Source: CBEUVQ01 sp965546615
GTDB taxonomy: Bacteria > Bacillota > Desulfotomaculia > Desulfotomaculales > Desulfohalotomaculaceae
Direction of reading: 5' to 3'
Length of the DNA stretch: 31,648 nt
Assembly: GCA_965546615.1 (NCBI GenBank)
Contig: CBEUVQ010000029.1
Coordinates: forward strand, 1-31,648
The notes under the pieces: model-generated
Databases searched by the model: none
What the model saw: the letters and a program-made list of their open reading frames with translations, nothing else
Told to the model about the DNA's origin: nothing
Shown here: one piece after another, positions 15,787 to 24,054 of the stretch
Numbering within the stretch: position 1 is the stretch's first letter
How the letters are laid out: each line of letters starts with the position of its first letter
Position numbers and translations under genes: made by a program

Positions 15787-16514
15787 AGCGGTTTTTTTGC
15801 CGGCATTCCTGAACGTCGGGGATATTTATCCGGTGCGGCAAAAACTTTTTTAAACACAATAATTGTTCTTTGGTCTTTTAAAATCGGTAATTCCAATTTA
15901 TTGACGGCAGCTAATTCTCCGCCCAGCACAGCAACCGCTCGCTCAGCCTCTTTTATTTCCAGGTGAGCATTAGGCCCTTTCAAAGCAATAAAACTACCGC
16001 CTATCTTGGCCAACGGCAAACAGTACTCCGCCAAAACCGTCAAGTTAGCAACTGCACGCGAAACCACAATATCATATTTTTCACGATACAATTTATTTTG
16101 ACCAAGTTCTTCCGCCCGCCCATGAATTGCTCTGATATCTGTCAATTTTAAATTGGCAATGACATTGTTTAAAAAATCTATTCTTTTTTGTAAAGAATCC
16201 AATAAATCAACCTCTAAATACCGGCAGAATATCTTTAATACCATACCGGGAAAACCCGCTCCGCTGCCGACATCGATTATTTTTTGTTTTTCTTGAAAGT
16301 CAGCGGCTTGTAAACAAATCAGCGAATCTAAAAAATGCTTCACTGCTACTTCGTGAGGGTCGGTAATACTTGTTAAATTAATATGCTGATTAGTATTAAT
16401 TAAATCTAAATAATACTGCTTAAACTGCTGCAGTTGTAAATCAGTAAAACTAATTCCTAATTCTGCTCCGCCGTCTGTCAACGATTTAATTAAAATATCA
16501 CCTTGATTGTTCAT
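15780..16514 (-). CDS. rsmG: 16S rRNA (guanine-527-N7)-methyltransferase
   Basis: This 244-residue SAM-dependent enzyme methylates N7 of G527 in the 530 loop of 16S rRNA; loss gives low-level streptomycin resistance in other bacteria. The motifs are QHINLTSITDPHEVAVKHFLDSL (NLTSI and KHFLDSL), the SAM-binding DVGSGAGFPG (about 84-93), and VSRAVANL. The ATG at 16512-16514 has AGGGAG at proper spacing; a TTG six bases upstream abuts the ribosome binding site and is not used. The gene overlaps the 3' end of mnmG by 17 bases, so coupling is likely. It is the final gene of the mnmE-mnmG-rsmG operon. Confidence 0.97.
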   Translation of the reverse strand: MNNQGDILIKSLTDGGAELGISFTDLQLQQFKQYYLDLINTNQHINLTSITDPHEVAVKHFLDSLICLQAADFQEKQKIIDVGSGAGFPGMVLKIFCRYLEVDLLDSLQKRIDFLNNVIANLKLTDIRAIHGRAEELGQNKLYREKYDIVVSRAVANLTVLAEYCLPLAKIGGSFIALKGPNAHLEIKEAERAVAVLGGELAAVNKLELPILKDQRTIIVFKKVFAAPDKYPRRSGMPAKKPLK

Positions 16515-18405
16515 TGGCAACTCCCTCTGTTTTTTCCCGGCGCTGCTGCTCCAGCCAAATCAGCAGGACAGAAATATCAGCAGGACTAACACCTGATATG
16601 CGCGAAGCCTGGCCGACAGAGCGGGGCTTAATGTCATTTAATTTTTGTTTAGCTTCATTTCTTAAGCCGGGTATTAAATTATAATCAGTATCCTCACTTA
16701 ACTGTTTGCTCTCCATTTTTTTAAATCTGTCTACTTGAGCAATCTGCTTATTTATATAGCCTTCATATTTAACTAATATTTCAACCTCTTCTTGAACATC
16801 TGCCGGCAGGTTGTGTTTATTTAGCGGCATTTTTTCTATTGTTTTGTAGGTTACTTCCGGCCTTTTTAATAATGTATAAAGCGGTGTTTTTTGTTCAATC
16901 GGGGTTGTCCCGGCAGCTGTTAAAATATCATTAACTTCTTCCGTATTGGCAACAGATGTAGATTTCAGCCAGTCAAGTTCTTGTTGAATCAGCTCACGTT
17001 TTCGGTTAAACAATGCCCATCTTTCATCATTAACTAAACCAATGTCTCTTCCTTTTTCAGTTAATCTCATGTCGGCATTGTCTTGGCGCAGCAGCAAACG
17101 GTATTCGGCGCGCGATGTTAAAAGACGATAAGGTTCATTGGTACCCTTGGTCACCAAATCATCTATTAACACACCGATATAAGCATCTGAACGGCTTAAA
17201 ATTAAAGGCGGTTCGTTTCTTACATACCTAACTGCATTTATTCCTGCTATTAAACCCTGCGCCGCTGCCTCTTCGTAACCGGATGTCCCGTTCACCTGTC
17301 CGGCCATAAAAAGGCCCGGTATTGATTTTACCTCTAATGAAGGCCTTAATTGGGTAGGATCAATACAATCATATTCGATGGCATAGGCAGGTCGCATTAT
17401 TTCCACTTGTTCCAATCCTTTTATCGTCCGCAGCATTTTATACTGCACATCTTCCGGTAAGCTGGTAGACATACCTTGAACATAGAGTTCATATGTATCG
17501 CGACCTTCGGGTTCAATAAATATTTGATGCTGCGGTTTATCAGCAAACCGCACAATTTTATCTTCAATCGAAGGACAATAACGCGGACCTACCCCTTCGA
17601 TAATACCGGCATACAGCGGAGAGCGTTTTAAATTTGCTCTGATTATTTCGTGAGTTTTTTCATTGGTATAAGTTAACCAGCAGGAAATTTGTTCTCTGGC
17701 TTTGATCTGCGACATAAAAGAAAAATTATGTACAGTTTTATCTCCCGGTTGTTCAACCATTTTAGAAAAATCTACCGTTCTTTTATCTATCCGCGCGGGA
17801 GTGCCCGTTTTAAAACGCCGCAGCTTCAAACCTAATGCCTTTAAATTATCTGCCAGATTAATCGAAGCAAATTGATTGTTGGGACCGCCGCTGTAATGAA
17901 CTTCTCCGATAATAATTCGTCCTTTGAGATATGTGCCCGATGTAATGATAACAACAGGGGCAAAAAAACGGGCACCGGTGTGAGTAATTACGCCTGATAC
18001 TTTTCCGTTGTCAACAGTGATTTGTTCAACAAGCAGCTGTTTAACATCCAGATTTTCCTGCTCTTCTAAAACCTTTTTCATATTGTTTTGGTAGCTTTTT
18101 TTATCACATTGAGCCCTTAAAGCATGAACAGCAGGCCCTTTACCGGTATTCAGCATTCTCATTTGAATGGCGCTGCGGTCAGTATTAAGAGCCATTTCAC
18201 CACCAAGCGCATCTATCTCCCGAACCAAATGCGACTTAGCCGGTCCGCCAATTGCGGGATTACACGGCATTAAGGCAATATTATCTAAATTTAAAGTGAG
18301 CACTAAAGTACGGCAGCCCATTCTGGCAGCGGCCAGTGCTGCTTCACATCCGGAATGACCGGCGCCGACAATTATTACATCATATGTTCCTGCGTTATAG
18401 TACAA
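16498..18405 (-). CDS. mnmG: tRNA uridine-5-carboxymethylaminomethyl modification enzyme MnmG (GidA)
   Basis: This 635-residue FAD-binding partner of MnmE installs the carboxymethylaminomethyl group at U34 of certain tRNAs. The N-terminal Rossmann motif is GAGHSGCEAALAAARMG (14-30, split by the family hallmark GAGHSG). MPCNPAIGGPAKSHLVREID (PCNPAIGGPAKSHL), SGTYLKGRIIIGE and the C-terminal ASRISGVSPADISVLLIWLE (RISGVSPADISVLLIWLE) helical domain are intact. Length is normal. The start is a TTG at 18403-18405 with GAGGTG upstream. Ten bases separate it from mnmE. Confidence 0.98.
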   Translation of the reverse strand: MYYNAGTYDVIIVGAGHSGCEAALAAARMGCRTLVLTLNLDNIALMPCNPAIGGPAKSHLVREIDALGGEMALNTDRSAIQMRMLNTGKGPAVHALRAQCDKKSYQNNMKKVLEEQENLDVKQLLVEQITVDNGKVSGVITHTGARFFAPVVIITSGTYLKGRIIIGEVHYSGGPNNQFASINLADNLKALGLKLRRFKTGTPARIDKRTVDFSKMVEQPGDKTVHNFSFMSQIKAREQISCWLTYTNEKTHEIIRANLKRSPLYAGIIEGVGPRYCPSIEDKIVRFADKPQHQIFIEPEGRDTYELYVQGMSTSLPEDVQYKMLRTIKGLEQVEIMRPAYAIEYDCIDPTQLRPSLEVKSIPGLFMAGQVNGTSGYEEAAAQGLIAGINAVRYVRNEPPLILSRSDAYIGVLIDDLVTKGTNEPYRLLTSRAEYRLLLRQDNADMRLTEKGRDIGLVNDERWALFNRKRELIQQELDWLKSTSVANTEEVNDILTAAGTTPIEQKTPLYTLLKRPEVTYKTIEKMPLNKHNLPADVQEEVEILVKYEGYINKQIAQVDRFKKMESKQLSEDTDYNLIPGLRNEAKQKLNDIKPRSVGQASRISGVSPADISVLLIWLEQQRREKTEGVANEQSR

Positions 18406-18415
18406 TATTCACACC

Positions 18416-19801
18416 TCATTTACCTATACAAAAATCTTTAAAGATTCGATCAACCAAATCTTCACCGACTGCAGTTCCGTTAATTTCACCCAGCGCCTCC
18501 CAAGCACCTTTAACATCAATAGAAACTAAATCAAGCGGAACTTGATTGTTTATACCCTTTAACACTTCCTCAATGTGTCGGTTGGCCTTTTCCAATGCTT
18601 GTTTGTGCCTGATATTAGTTACCAACACCTGATCATTTACGCTCACTTGTCCACCAAGAACCAGCTCAGTAATCAGCTTCTCCAGCTTATCAATTCCTGT
18701 ATGATGTAATGCTGATATTTGAACCTGTGGAATATTTTTTAAATGTCTGTTTAATTCTTCTGAAATACTGCTGTTTTCGGTGATATCTATTTTATTTATT
18801 ATCGCAATTACTTTGTGATTTTTAATTAAATTTAGTATTTCTAAATCTTCACGTTTAAAGCCGTCTGCCGCATCAACCATAAATAATATCAAATCTGCTT
18901 TATCAATTGATTCTTTGGACCGTTCTACGCCAATTTTTTCAACAACATCATCAGTTTTTCTTAAACCGGCGGTATCAATAATTTTTAAAGGTATGCCGCC
19001 GACATTGATTATTTCTTCAATAACATCCCTGGTTGTACCCGGAATATCAGTAACAATTGCCCGATTTTCTTTCAACAGTGCGTTTAACAGCGACGACTTA
19101 CCGACATTAGGTCGACCAACAATAACTGTTTGCACACCGTCGCGGTAAATTCTTCCGTTATCAGCACCGGTAATTAATTTCTCTAATTCTTTTTTTATAT
19201 TGATGCACTGCTCCAAAATATGATTTATCGAAGCCTCATCAATATCGTCTTCAGGAAAATCTATATTAGCCTCAATTAAAGCCAATATTCCTAAGACATC
19301 CTGCTGAATATTATTTATCAACGCCGATAATTTCCCTTGAAGCTGACTCATCGATATTTTTAAACCGATATCTGTTTTAGAACGAATAATATCAATAATT
19401 GATTCTGCTTGTGCTAAATCCAGTCGGCCGTTTAAAAAAGCACGTTTACTAAATTCACCGGGCTCAGCAAGCCTTGCCCCATAATTTAATACAAGTTCCA
19501 GTATTTTTCTTAAGGGTATGATACCGCCGTGACAATTAATTTCTACTACATCTTCACCGGTAAAACTTTTTGGCTTAATCATTAAAGAAAGAATTACTTC
19601 ATCCAGCAGTTCATTGGTTTTTGGATTAACAATGTGTCCGTAAACCATGCGAAATCCCGGTCCTTTTGACCAATTAACATTATATTTGGGTTTAAAAATT
19701 TTTTGGGCAATATTTCTGGCTTCTGAACCGCTAATACGAACAATACCAATCCCCCCTTCACCTAACGGGGTGGCAATAGCTGCAATTGTATCTTCTAACA
19801 C
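18416..19801 (-). CDS. mnmE: tRNA modification GTPase MnmE (TrmE)
   Basis: This 461-residue K+-dependent GTPase works with MnmG on tRNA wobble uridine. The N-terminal tetrahydrofolate-binding domain (about 1-120) starts DTIAAIATPLGEGGIGIVRISG. The G domain, inserted in the helical domain, has G1 GRPNVGKS (229-236), G3 DTAGLRKT and G4 NKID, with G2 DIPGTTRDV. The C-terminus ends FCIGK, matching the catalytic CxGK motif, so it is complete. The GTG at 19799-19801 follows AGGAGG. It heads the mnmE-mnmG-rsmG operon with its own promoter. Confidence 0.98.
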   Translation of the reverse strand: MLEDTIAAIATPLGEGGIGIVRISGSEARNIAQKIFKPKYNVNWSKGPGFRMVYGHIVNPKTNELLDEVILSLMIKPKSFTGEDVVEINCHGGIIPLRKILELVLNYGARLAEPGEFSKRAFLNGRLDLAQAESIIDIIRSKTDIGLKISMSQLQGKLSALINNIQQDVLGILALIEANIDFPEDDIDEASINHILEQCINIKKELEKLITGADNGRIYRDGVQTVIVGRPNVGKSSLLNALLKENRAIVTDIPGTTRDVIEEIINVGGIPLKIIDTAGLRKTDDVVEKIGVERSKESIDKADLILFMVDAADGFKREDLEILNLIKNHKVIAIINKIDITENSSISEELNRHLKNIPQVQISALHHTGIDKLEKLITELVLGGQVSVNDQVLVTNIRHKQALEKANRHIEEVLKGINNQVPLDLVSIDVKGAWEALGEINGTAVGEDLVDRIFKDFCIGK

Positions 19802-19826
19802 TGAAAGGCCTCCTAGAATAAGTTTT

Positions 19827-19855
19827 ATTATATTTTAGGTAATAATGTTTTTAAA
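19827..19855 (-). promoter_or_regulatory. Candidate mnmE operon promoter
   Basis: Minus-strand TTTAAA (19850-19855) and TATAAT (19827-19832) are 17 bases apart, giving a leader of about 20 bases before the GTG of mnmE. The -35 lies in the T-run of the jag terminator just upstream. Confidence 0.5.
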
Positions 19856-19883
19856 AAACCCAGCAGTCTTTGAGCTGCTGGGT
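19850..19883 (-). terminator. Terminator of the rpmH-to-jag gene cluster
   Basis: A 9-bp stem ACCCAGCAG (19858-19866) / CTGCTGGGT (19875-19883) with an 8-base loop follows the jag stop and ends in a T-run (GGGTTTTTTAAAAA on the minus strand). Confidence 0.88.
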
Positions 19884-19890
19884 AAAAACT

Positions 19891-20511
19891 TTATTTCTTC
19901 GGGGCGATTACTATTTTGCGATAAGGTTCTTCACCTTCGCTAAAGGTATAAATATCATCCCGTACCTGTAAAGCAGTGTGTATGATGCGCCTTTCGTGGG
20001 AATTCATCGGCTCCAAAATTACACTTTTTCCTCTTTTTTTTGCTTTATCAGCCAACCTTAACGCCAGCTTTTGCAGGGTTTCTTCTCTGCGTTTGCGATA
20101 ACCCTCTACATCTAAAACAATCTTTCTTCTTTTCTCCAAATTCTTGTTTACCGCTAAATTAACTAAGTACTGCATTGCATCCAGCGTCTCACCACGGCGA
20201 CCGATCAAAACTCCCAAATCGTCGCCCTGCATATTTACCTTAATTGTTTGACCGTCTTCTTCTATCTGGGTTTTAACGGGCAAATCCATAGCATTAACAA
20301 TTTCTTTTATTAAATTAACAGTCTTTTTAACAGGATTTTCCTTTAAGATAACTTCTATTTTCGCCGGCTTTCCGCCAAATATACCAAAAAAACCTTTAGA
20401 CGGCTCTTCTAAAATTTGATACTCAATTTCATCTTCAGTAACCTGCAGCTCCCTTATTGCAGTTTGAAGTGCTTCATCAACAGTTTTCCCGGTAAACTCC
20501 AGAGATTTCAA
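19891..20511 (-). CDS. jag: RNA-binding protein Jag (KhpB, SpoIIIJ-associated)
   Basis: This 206-residue RNA-binding protein has three modules: a Jag-N domain (1-50, with EEPSKGFFGIFGGKPAKIEV), a KH domain around GRRGETLDAMQYLVN (about 103-117), and a C-terminal R3H domain with MNSHERRIIHTAL (about 169-181). KhpB proteins bind RNA with KhpA and affect cell division, cell-wall synthesis and, in some species, sporulation. The start is a TTG in a TTGA overlap with the yidC stop (20508-20511), so the two are translationally coupled. Confidence 0.96.
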   Translation of the reverse strand: MKSLEFTGKTVDEALQTAIRELQVTEDEIEYQILEEPSKGFFGIFGGKPAKIEVILKENPVKKTVNLIKEIVNAMDLPVKTQIEEDGQTIKVNMQGDDLGVLIGRRGETLDAMQYLVNLAVNKNLEKRRKIVLDVEGYRKRREETLQKLALRLADKAKKRGKSVILEPMNSHERRIIHTALQVRDDIYTFSEGEEPYRKIVIAPKK

Positions 20512-21170
20512 TTCTCAGCTACCCCCTTATCTGCAGCCAAGATTTGCCTGTTAATATAATATTGTTGAGCGGCTCCAACAATATTAAACACCACCCAGTA
20601 CAAGGCTAAACCAGCCGGAACGGTAGCTGCAATCCAACCAATAAATAAAGGCATAAAGTATAACATTGTCTTTTGGGTCTGATCTGCAGTGTTAGTGGTT
20701 AATTTAGTTTGTAAAAAAGTTGTCAAAGCAGCTAAAATTGGTAAAATATAAAAATGATCGGGTTGTTTTAATGATTCAATCCATATGAAATGCGCATGTG
20801 CAGGATTGGTAAAGTTATAATTCAACAGTGCCCTGTATAAAGCAATTAAGATAGGCATTTGTATTAATAACGGCAGGCATCCGGACATAGGATTTACATC
20901 ATTTTCTTTATATAATTCCATTACTTTTTGCTGCATCTTTTGCGGATCTTTTTTCTTGTACTTATCTTGAATTTGCTTAATTTTTGGCGCAAGCTGCTGC
21001 ATTTTTTTCATCGACTGCATTTGCTTTTTACTCAGCGGATATAATATTACTTTAATCAGTATTGTTAACAGAATGATAGCCAGCGCGTAACTTGGAACTC
21101 CCATCGTGGCTGTTAAATTATATAAAATATCTATTACGGACGTCATTCCGTCCCTAAGCGCATCTAACAA
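20508..21170 (-). CDS. yidC: Membrane protein insertase YidC (SpoIIIJ/Oxa1 family)
   Basis: This 220-residue insertase folds and inserts inner-membrane proteins, alone or with Sec. The Oxa1 core has five expected membrane segments: about 22-44, 96-117 (LLIQMPILIALYRALL), 139-157, 169-184 and 186-205. There is a positively charged cytoplasmic loop (KKQMQSMKKMQQLAPKIKQI, about 48-67). An arginine in the first helix of typical YidC cavities is not obvious; a Lys (ILIKVILYPL) sits in the equivalent region. There is no lipoprotein box, so it is the short Clostridial form. The start is a TTG at 21168-21170 with AGGAGG. Confidence 0.96.
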   Translation of the reverse strand: MLDALRDGMTSVIDILYNLTATMGVPSYALAIILLTILIKVILYPLSKKQMQSMKKMQQLAPKIKQIQDKYKKKDPQKMQQKVMELYKENDVNPMSGCLPLLIQMPILIALYRALLNYNFTNPAHAHFIWIESLKQPDHFYILPILAALTTFLQTKLTTNTADQTQKTMLYFMPLFIGWIAATVPAGLALYWVVFNIVGAAQQYYINRQILAADKGVAEN

Positions 21171-21207
21171 AATTTGACGCCTCCTTAATAAATGCCAATT
21201 TTATTTC

Positions 21208-21420
21208 TTATTTTATAGGGTCATACCCACCTGGATGAAAAGGATGGCATTTAAGTAAACGCTTAACAGTTAACCATATACCTTTTATAACACCATATTT
21301 TTTAATCGCCAAAATTGAGTATTCTGAACATGTGGGGTAAAACCTGCATGTGCGTGGTTTCAAAGGAGAAATCAGTTTTTGATATATCCACAAACAACCG
21401 AGCACTGCTTTTTTAATCAT
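21208..21420 (-). CDS. yidD: Membrane protein insertion efficiency factor YidD
   Basis: This 70-residue protein has an amphipathic N-terminal helix, then the signature CRFYPTCSEY (about 25-34) and the C-terminal CHPFHPGGYDPIK, both fully conserved in the family. It supports YidC-dependent insertion and is encoded next to yidC almost universally. The ATG overlaps the stop of rnpA in an ATGA (21417-21420), indicating coupling. Cysteines at three sites are conserved; their role is unknown. Confidence 0.96.
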   Translation of the reverse strand: MIKKAVLGCLWIYQKLISPLKPRTCRFYPTCSEYSILAIKKYGVIKGIWLTVKRLLKCHPFHPGGYDPIK

Positions 21421-21776
21421 ATTTTTTCCCTCTGTTTTTTATATAATTTTTCCAATACTCTAAAAACACTGCTCTCTAATTGATGATAAGTTTGATCCCT
21501 CGCGGCCACCCTCACAATAATTACGTAATCGTGGTTATTTTTAAAACTATCAGTATTTAAACGGCATATTTCTCTTAAAATTCTTTTTATTTTGTTGCGT
21601 TTTACAGCATTTCCGAATTTTTTACTGACAGAAAATCCAATTCTGATTCTTTCATTATTATTTGGCAATTTGTAAATCACCAAATATCTATCGGCAGCAG
21701 AAAGACCATATTGGTAAACCTTTTTAAAATCTTCATTTTTCTTTAAAGAAATATACTTTTTATTTATTTTTTCCAT
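21417..21776 (-). CDS. rnpA: Ribonuclease P protein component
   Basis: This 119-residue protein subunit of RNase P processes tRNA 5' ends. It begins with LKKNEDFKKVYQYG and contains RIGFSVSKKFGNAVKRNKIKRILRE, split here as RIGFSVSKKFGNAV and KRNKIKRILRE; the RNR-like basic helix is the RNA-binding signature. Strongly basic and of normal length. The ATG at 21774-21776 lacks a recognisable Shine-Dalgarno sequence; TATAAT ends seven bases before it, which raises the possibility of a leaderless transcript. It sits between rpmH and yidD. Confidence 0.97.
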   Translation of the reverse strand: MEKINKKYISLKKNEDFKKVYQYGLSAADRYLVIYKLPNNNERIRIGFSVSKKFGNAVKRNKIKRILREICRLNTDSFKNNHDYVIIVRVAARDQTYHQLESSVFRVLEKLYKKQREKI

Positions 21777-21846
21777 ATTTACTATTATATACTTTTACAC
21801 ATTTTTTAAAATAGACCGCCTGATAATAATATTACTCAAATTGGAA

Positions 21847-21869
21847 AAGGCCACCATATAAGCGGCCTT
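21847..21869 (-). terminator. Weak terminator or attenuator after rpmH
   Basis: AAGGCC (21847-21852) and GGCCTT (21864-21869) form an 8-bp stem, counting a G-T and a C-G pair inside, across the rpmH stop codon. The minus-strand tail TTCCAATTTG is poor in T, so partial readthrough into rnpA is likely. Confidence 0.4.
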
Positions 21870-22005
21870 ATGCTGATAATCTCTTCCTACCTTTTAATCT
21901 TCTCCGCTTTAACACGTTACGTCCGCCTTTTGTAGACATACGCTTTAAAAAACCGTGCAATTTTTGGCGTTTACGAGCTTTTGGTTGATAGGTACGTTTA
22001 GACAC
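21868..22005 (-). CDS. rpmH: 50S ribosomal protein L34 (bL34)
   Basis: This 45-residue, extremely basic ribosomal protein is canonical: SKRTYQPKARKRQKLHGFLKRM (KRTYQPKARKRQKLHGF) then KGGRNVLKRRRLKGRKRLSA. The start is a GTG at 22003-22005 with GGAGGTG at five-base spacing. A 22-residue upstream extension in the open frame lacks family similarity and crosses the ribosome binding site, so it is excluded. It is the first gene left of the origin and is transcribed away from it, divergent from dnaA. Confidence 0.96.
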   Translation of the reverse strand: MSKRTYQPKARKRQKLHGFLKRMSTKGGRNVLKRRRLKGRKRLSA

Positions 22006-22070
22006 ATCTACACCTCCCTTTATATAAAGGTTTACCAAACCTAAGTCTAATTTTCCAGACATGCATTTCA

Positions 22071-22100
22071 ATTATATATTACCTGTTAGTCTAAGGTCAA
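22071..22100 (-). promoter_or_regulatory. rpmH promoter
   Basis: Minus-strand TTGACC (22095-22100) and a perfect TATAAT (22071-22076), 18 bases apart, give a start near 22064 and a leader of about 60 bases before the rpmH GTG. Confidence 0.65.
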
Positions 22101-22241
22101 GAAGCATGCTTGAACAATGCTGTCAAAAAAAGTTTTTTACTACCATATTAATTAAATTTTTACTGCATGGTATCCGAACACTCTTTTTTGACTCATTTTT
22201 TATTCACCTGTGAATAACTTTAACCAAATTTTAAAATATTG

Positions 22242-22270
22242 TTGATAACTTTTGTCAATTTTGCTATGAT
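22242..22270 (+). promoter_or_regulatory. dnaA promoter
   Basis: TTGATA (22242-22247) and TATGAT (22265-22270) are separated by exactly 17 bases. Transcription would start near 22277, giving a leader of about 230 bases that passes through several DnaA boxes. DnaA boxes flanking the promoter (22200-22217 and 22323-22343) suggest autorepression by DnaA, as in other bacteria. Confidence 0.65.
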
Positions 22271-22367
22271 GTTTTACAGTAATGAAGAATCCACAGATTA
22301 TTTCTTAAAGTTATAAACAGCCTGTGTATAAAGTTGTGAGTAACTTTGTTGATTAATTGCCGCCATT

Positions 22368-22389
22368 GCCTCTAGTCGGGGCTTTTTTT
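22368..22389 (+). terminator. Terminator-like hairpin in the dnaA leader
   Basis: GCCTC (22368-22372) pairs with GGGGC (22378-22382) across TAGTC, with one G-T pair, followed directly by seven T residues (22383-22389). It lies about 90 bases after the predicted dnaA start of transcription, so it could attenuate dnaA mRNA. The stem is only 5 bp. Confidence 0.4.
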
Positions 22390-22506
22390 ACTGTCAATAA
22401 ACAATAAAGTTGGCAAAAATCCTTAAAAAATAAGGCTTCTCACTTTAAATCTTTAATTCTGTCGGGTTAAAAGTTATAAACAACAAAAAATCCACCGGAG
22501 GTTATC

Positions 22507-23865
22507 ATGCTTAAACATGAGGTTGTGGATAGTTGGCATCATGTCCTAACTGTATTAAAAAAAAGATTAAACAAGCACTCTTATGATACCTGGGTTACAT
22601 CACTGACACCGTTGGGATGGTACAGCGGATCTATCCTGATTGAAGTTCCCAATCACTTTTCTAAAGATTGGTTGGATGAACGTTATACACCGCTGATTAA
22701 ACAGGTTTTTGAAGAAGTTTTACAAAAGGAAGTTAATGTACAATTAATTTTATCCAGCGAAGTGCCGGAAGAGTTAATTTTAAACTCAAAGCCTGTGGAT
22801 AAAAATGAAAACACTACCGCTAAGAATTCTGTAGATTTTGAATCTAATCCACTAAACCCCAGGTATACTTTTGATTCTTTTGTAGTCGGAAACAGCAACA
22901 GATTTGCTCATGCAGCATCACTGGCCGTTGCCGAAACACCCGCTAAGGCATACAATCCTTTATTTATTTATGGCGGTGTCGGACTGGGCAAAACTCACTT
23001 GATGCATGCAATAGGACACTACATAAAAGCAAATAACAGCAATGCCAGTATTTCTTATGTTACTTCTGAAAAATTTACCAATGAGTTGATTAACTCCATT
23101 CGCGACGATGATCCGGCAGTATTTAGAAATAAGTATCGTAAGATAGATGTACTGCTTATTGACGATATTCAATTTTTGGCCGGCAAAGAAAGAACTCAAG
23201 AGGAATTTTTCCACACCTTCAACACTTTATATGAAGCAAACAAGCAAATTATCATTTCCAGTGACCGGCCGCCAAAAAGTATACCGACATTGGAAGACCG
23301 GCTGCGTTCGCGTTTTGAGTGGGGATTAATTACTGATATTCAACCGCCGGATTATGAAACAAGAATAGCTATTTTAAGAAAGAAGGCCCAGTTAGAAGGA
23401 TTAGAAGTACCGGATGATGCTATAGCTTATATAGCAGATAAAATTCAATCCAATATTCGTGAATTGGAAGGTGCTTTAATTAGGGTAATTGCTTACGCCT
23501 CATTGACAAAAAGCTCTATAACGGCTGAAATGGCTGCCAATGTGTTAAAAGATATACTGCCGCCCAGCAAGCCAAAACCAATTACAATCAAGCTAATTCA
23601 AGAAACTGTGGCTAACCATTATAAAATCAGAGTTGAAGACTTAAAAGCAAAAAAGAGAACGAGAGCAATTGCATTTCCTCGTCAAATAGCGATGTACTTG
23701 TGCCGCGAGCTGACTGACATGTCACTGCCTAAAATCGGCGATGAGTTCGGTGGAAGAGATCACACCACTGTTTTACATGCCTGCGACAAAATTAACGCAG
23801 AAATGCAGCAGGATTTGGAGCTGCAAAATACCGTTAATCAAATCATTAAAAAGATAAAAAATTAG
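22507..23865 (+). CDS. dnaA: Chromosomal replication initiator protein DnaA
   Basis: This 452-residue AAA+ protein binds DnaA boxes, oligomerises with ATP and unwinds oriC. Domain I (1-85) mediates partner binding and domain II is a linker (about 86-115). Domain III holds Walker A GGVGLGKTH (156-164), Walker B VLLIDDIQFLAGKERTQEEF (LIDDIQFLAGK) and sensor motifs. Domain IV ends with the DNA-recognition signature GDEFGGRDHTTVLHACDKI (FGGRDHTTVLHA). The ATG has GGAGG at five bases. It is transcribed away from oriC's upstream part, toward dnaN. Confidence 0.99.
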   Translation: MLKHEVVDSWHHVLTVLKKRLNKHSYDTWVTSLTPLGWYSGSILIEVPNHFSKDWLDERYTPLIKQVFEEVLQKEVNVQLILSSEVPEELILNSKPVDKNENTTAKNSVDFESNPLNPRYTFDSFVVGNSNRFAHAASLAVAETPAKAYNPLFIYGGVGLGKTHLMHAIGHYIKANNSNASISYVTSEKFTNELINSIRDDDPAVFRNKYRKIDVLLIDDIQFLAGKERTQEEFFHTFNTLYEANKQIIISSDRPPKSIPTLEDRLRSRFEWGLITDIQPPDYETRIAILRKKAQLEGLEVPDDAIAYIADKIQSNIRELEGALIRVIAYASLTKSSITAEMAANVLKDILPPSKPKPITIKLIQETVANHYKIRVEDLKAKKRTRAIAFPRQIAMYLCRELTDMSLPKIGDEFGGRDHTTVLHACDKINAEMQQDLELQNTVNQIIKKIKN

Positions 23866-24004
23866 CATTATCCAAGCTTTTAACATACCAACTGCATACA
23901 TTGTTGTTTATTTTGGGGATTAATAAGTTAATTTTAAAACGCTGTTTTTTTAAACTGTTAGTTTTATTTTACTTATTCTAAAAAGATCACCAGCACTAAT
24001 AACA

Positions 24005-24054
24005 GTGATTATGTATTGATAAAGCGCAGATAAAGCCTATATCCACATAATCAC
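24005..24054. repeat. Inverted repeat with 11-bp-spaced direct repeats in oriC
   Basis: Perfect 10-bp arms GTGATTATGT (24005-24014) and ACATAATCAC (24045-24054) enclose 30 bases that contain GATAAAG twice (24018-24024 and 24029-24035), 11 bp apart, about one helical turn. The right arm overlaps the DnaA-box pair. There is no T-run, so this does not look like a dnaA terminator. Confidence 0.6.

Larger units (their letters stand above)
22072..22506. other. oriC, upstream (incA/B-like) part: DnaA-box cluster
   Basis: This 435-base gene-free region between divergent rpmH and dnaA holds the upstream half of the replication origin. Boxes related to TTATNCACA are TTATTCACA on the minus strand at 22209-22217 (abutting TTATTCACC on the plus strand at 22200-22208), TTATACACA on the minus strand at 22323-22331, and TTACTCACA on the minus strand at 22335-22343. 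TTATAAACA (plus, 22311-22319 and 22474-22482) differs by one base. The rest is AT-rich and includes the dnaA promoter, a hairpin and the dnaA leader. Confidence 0.85.
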
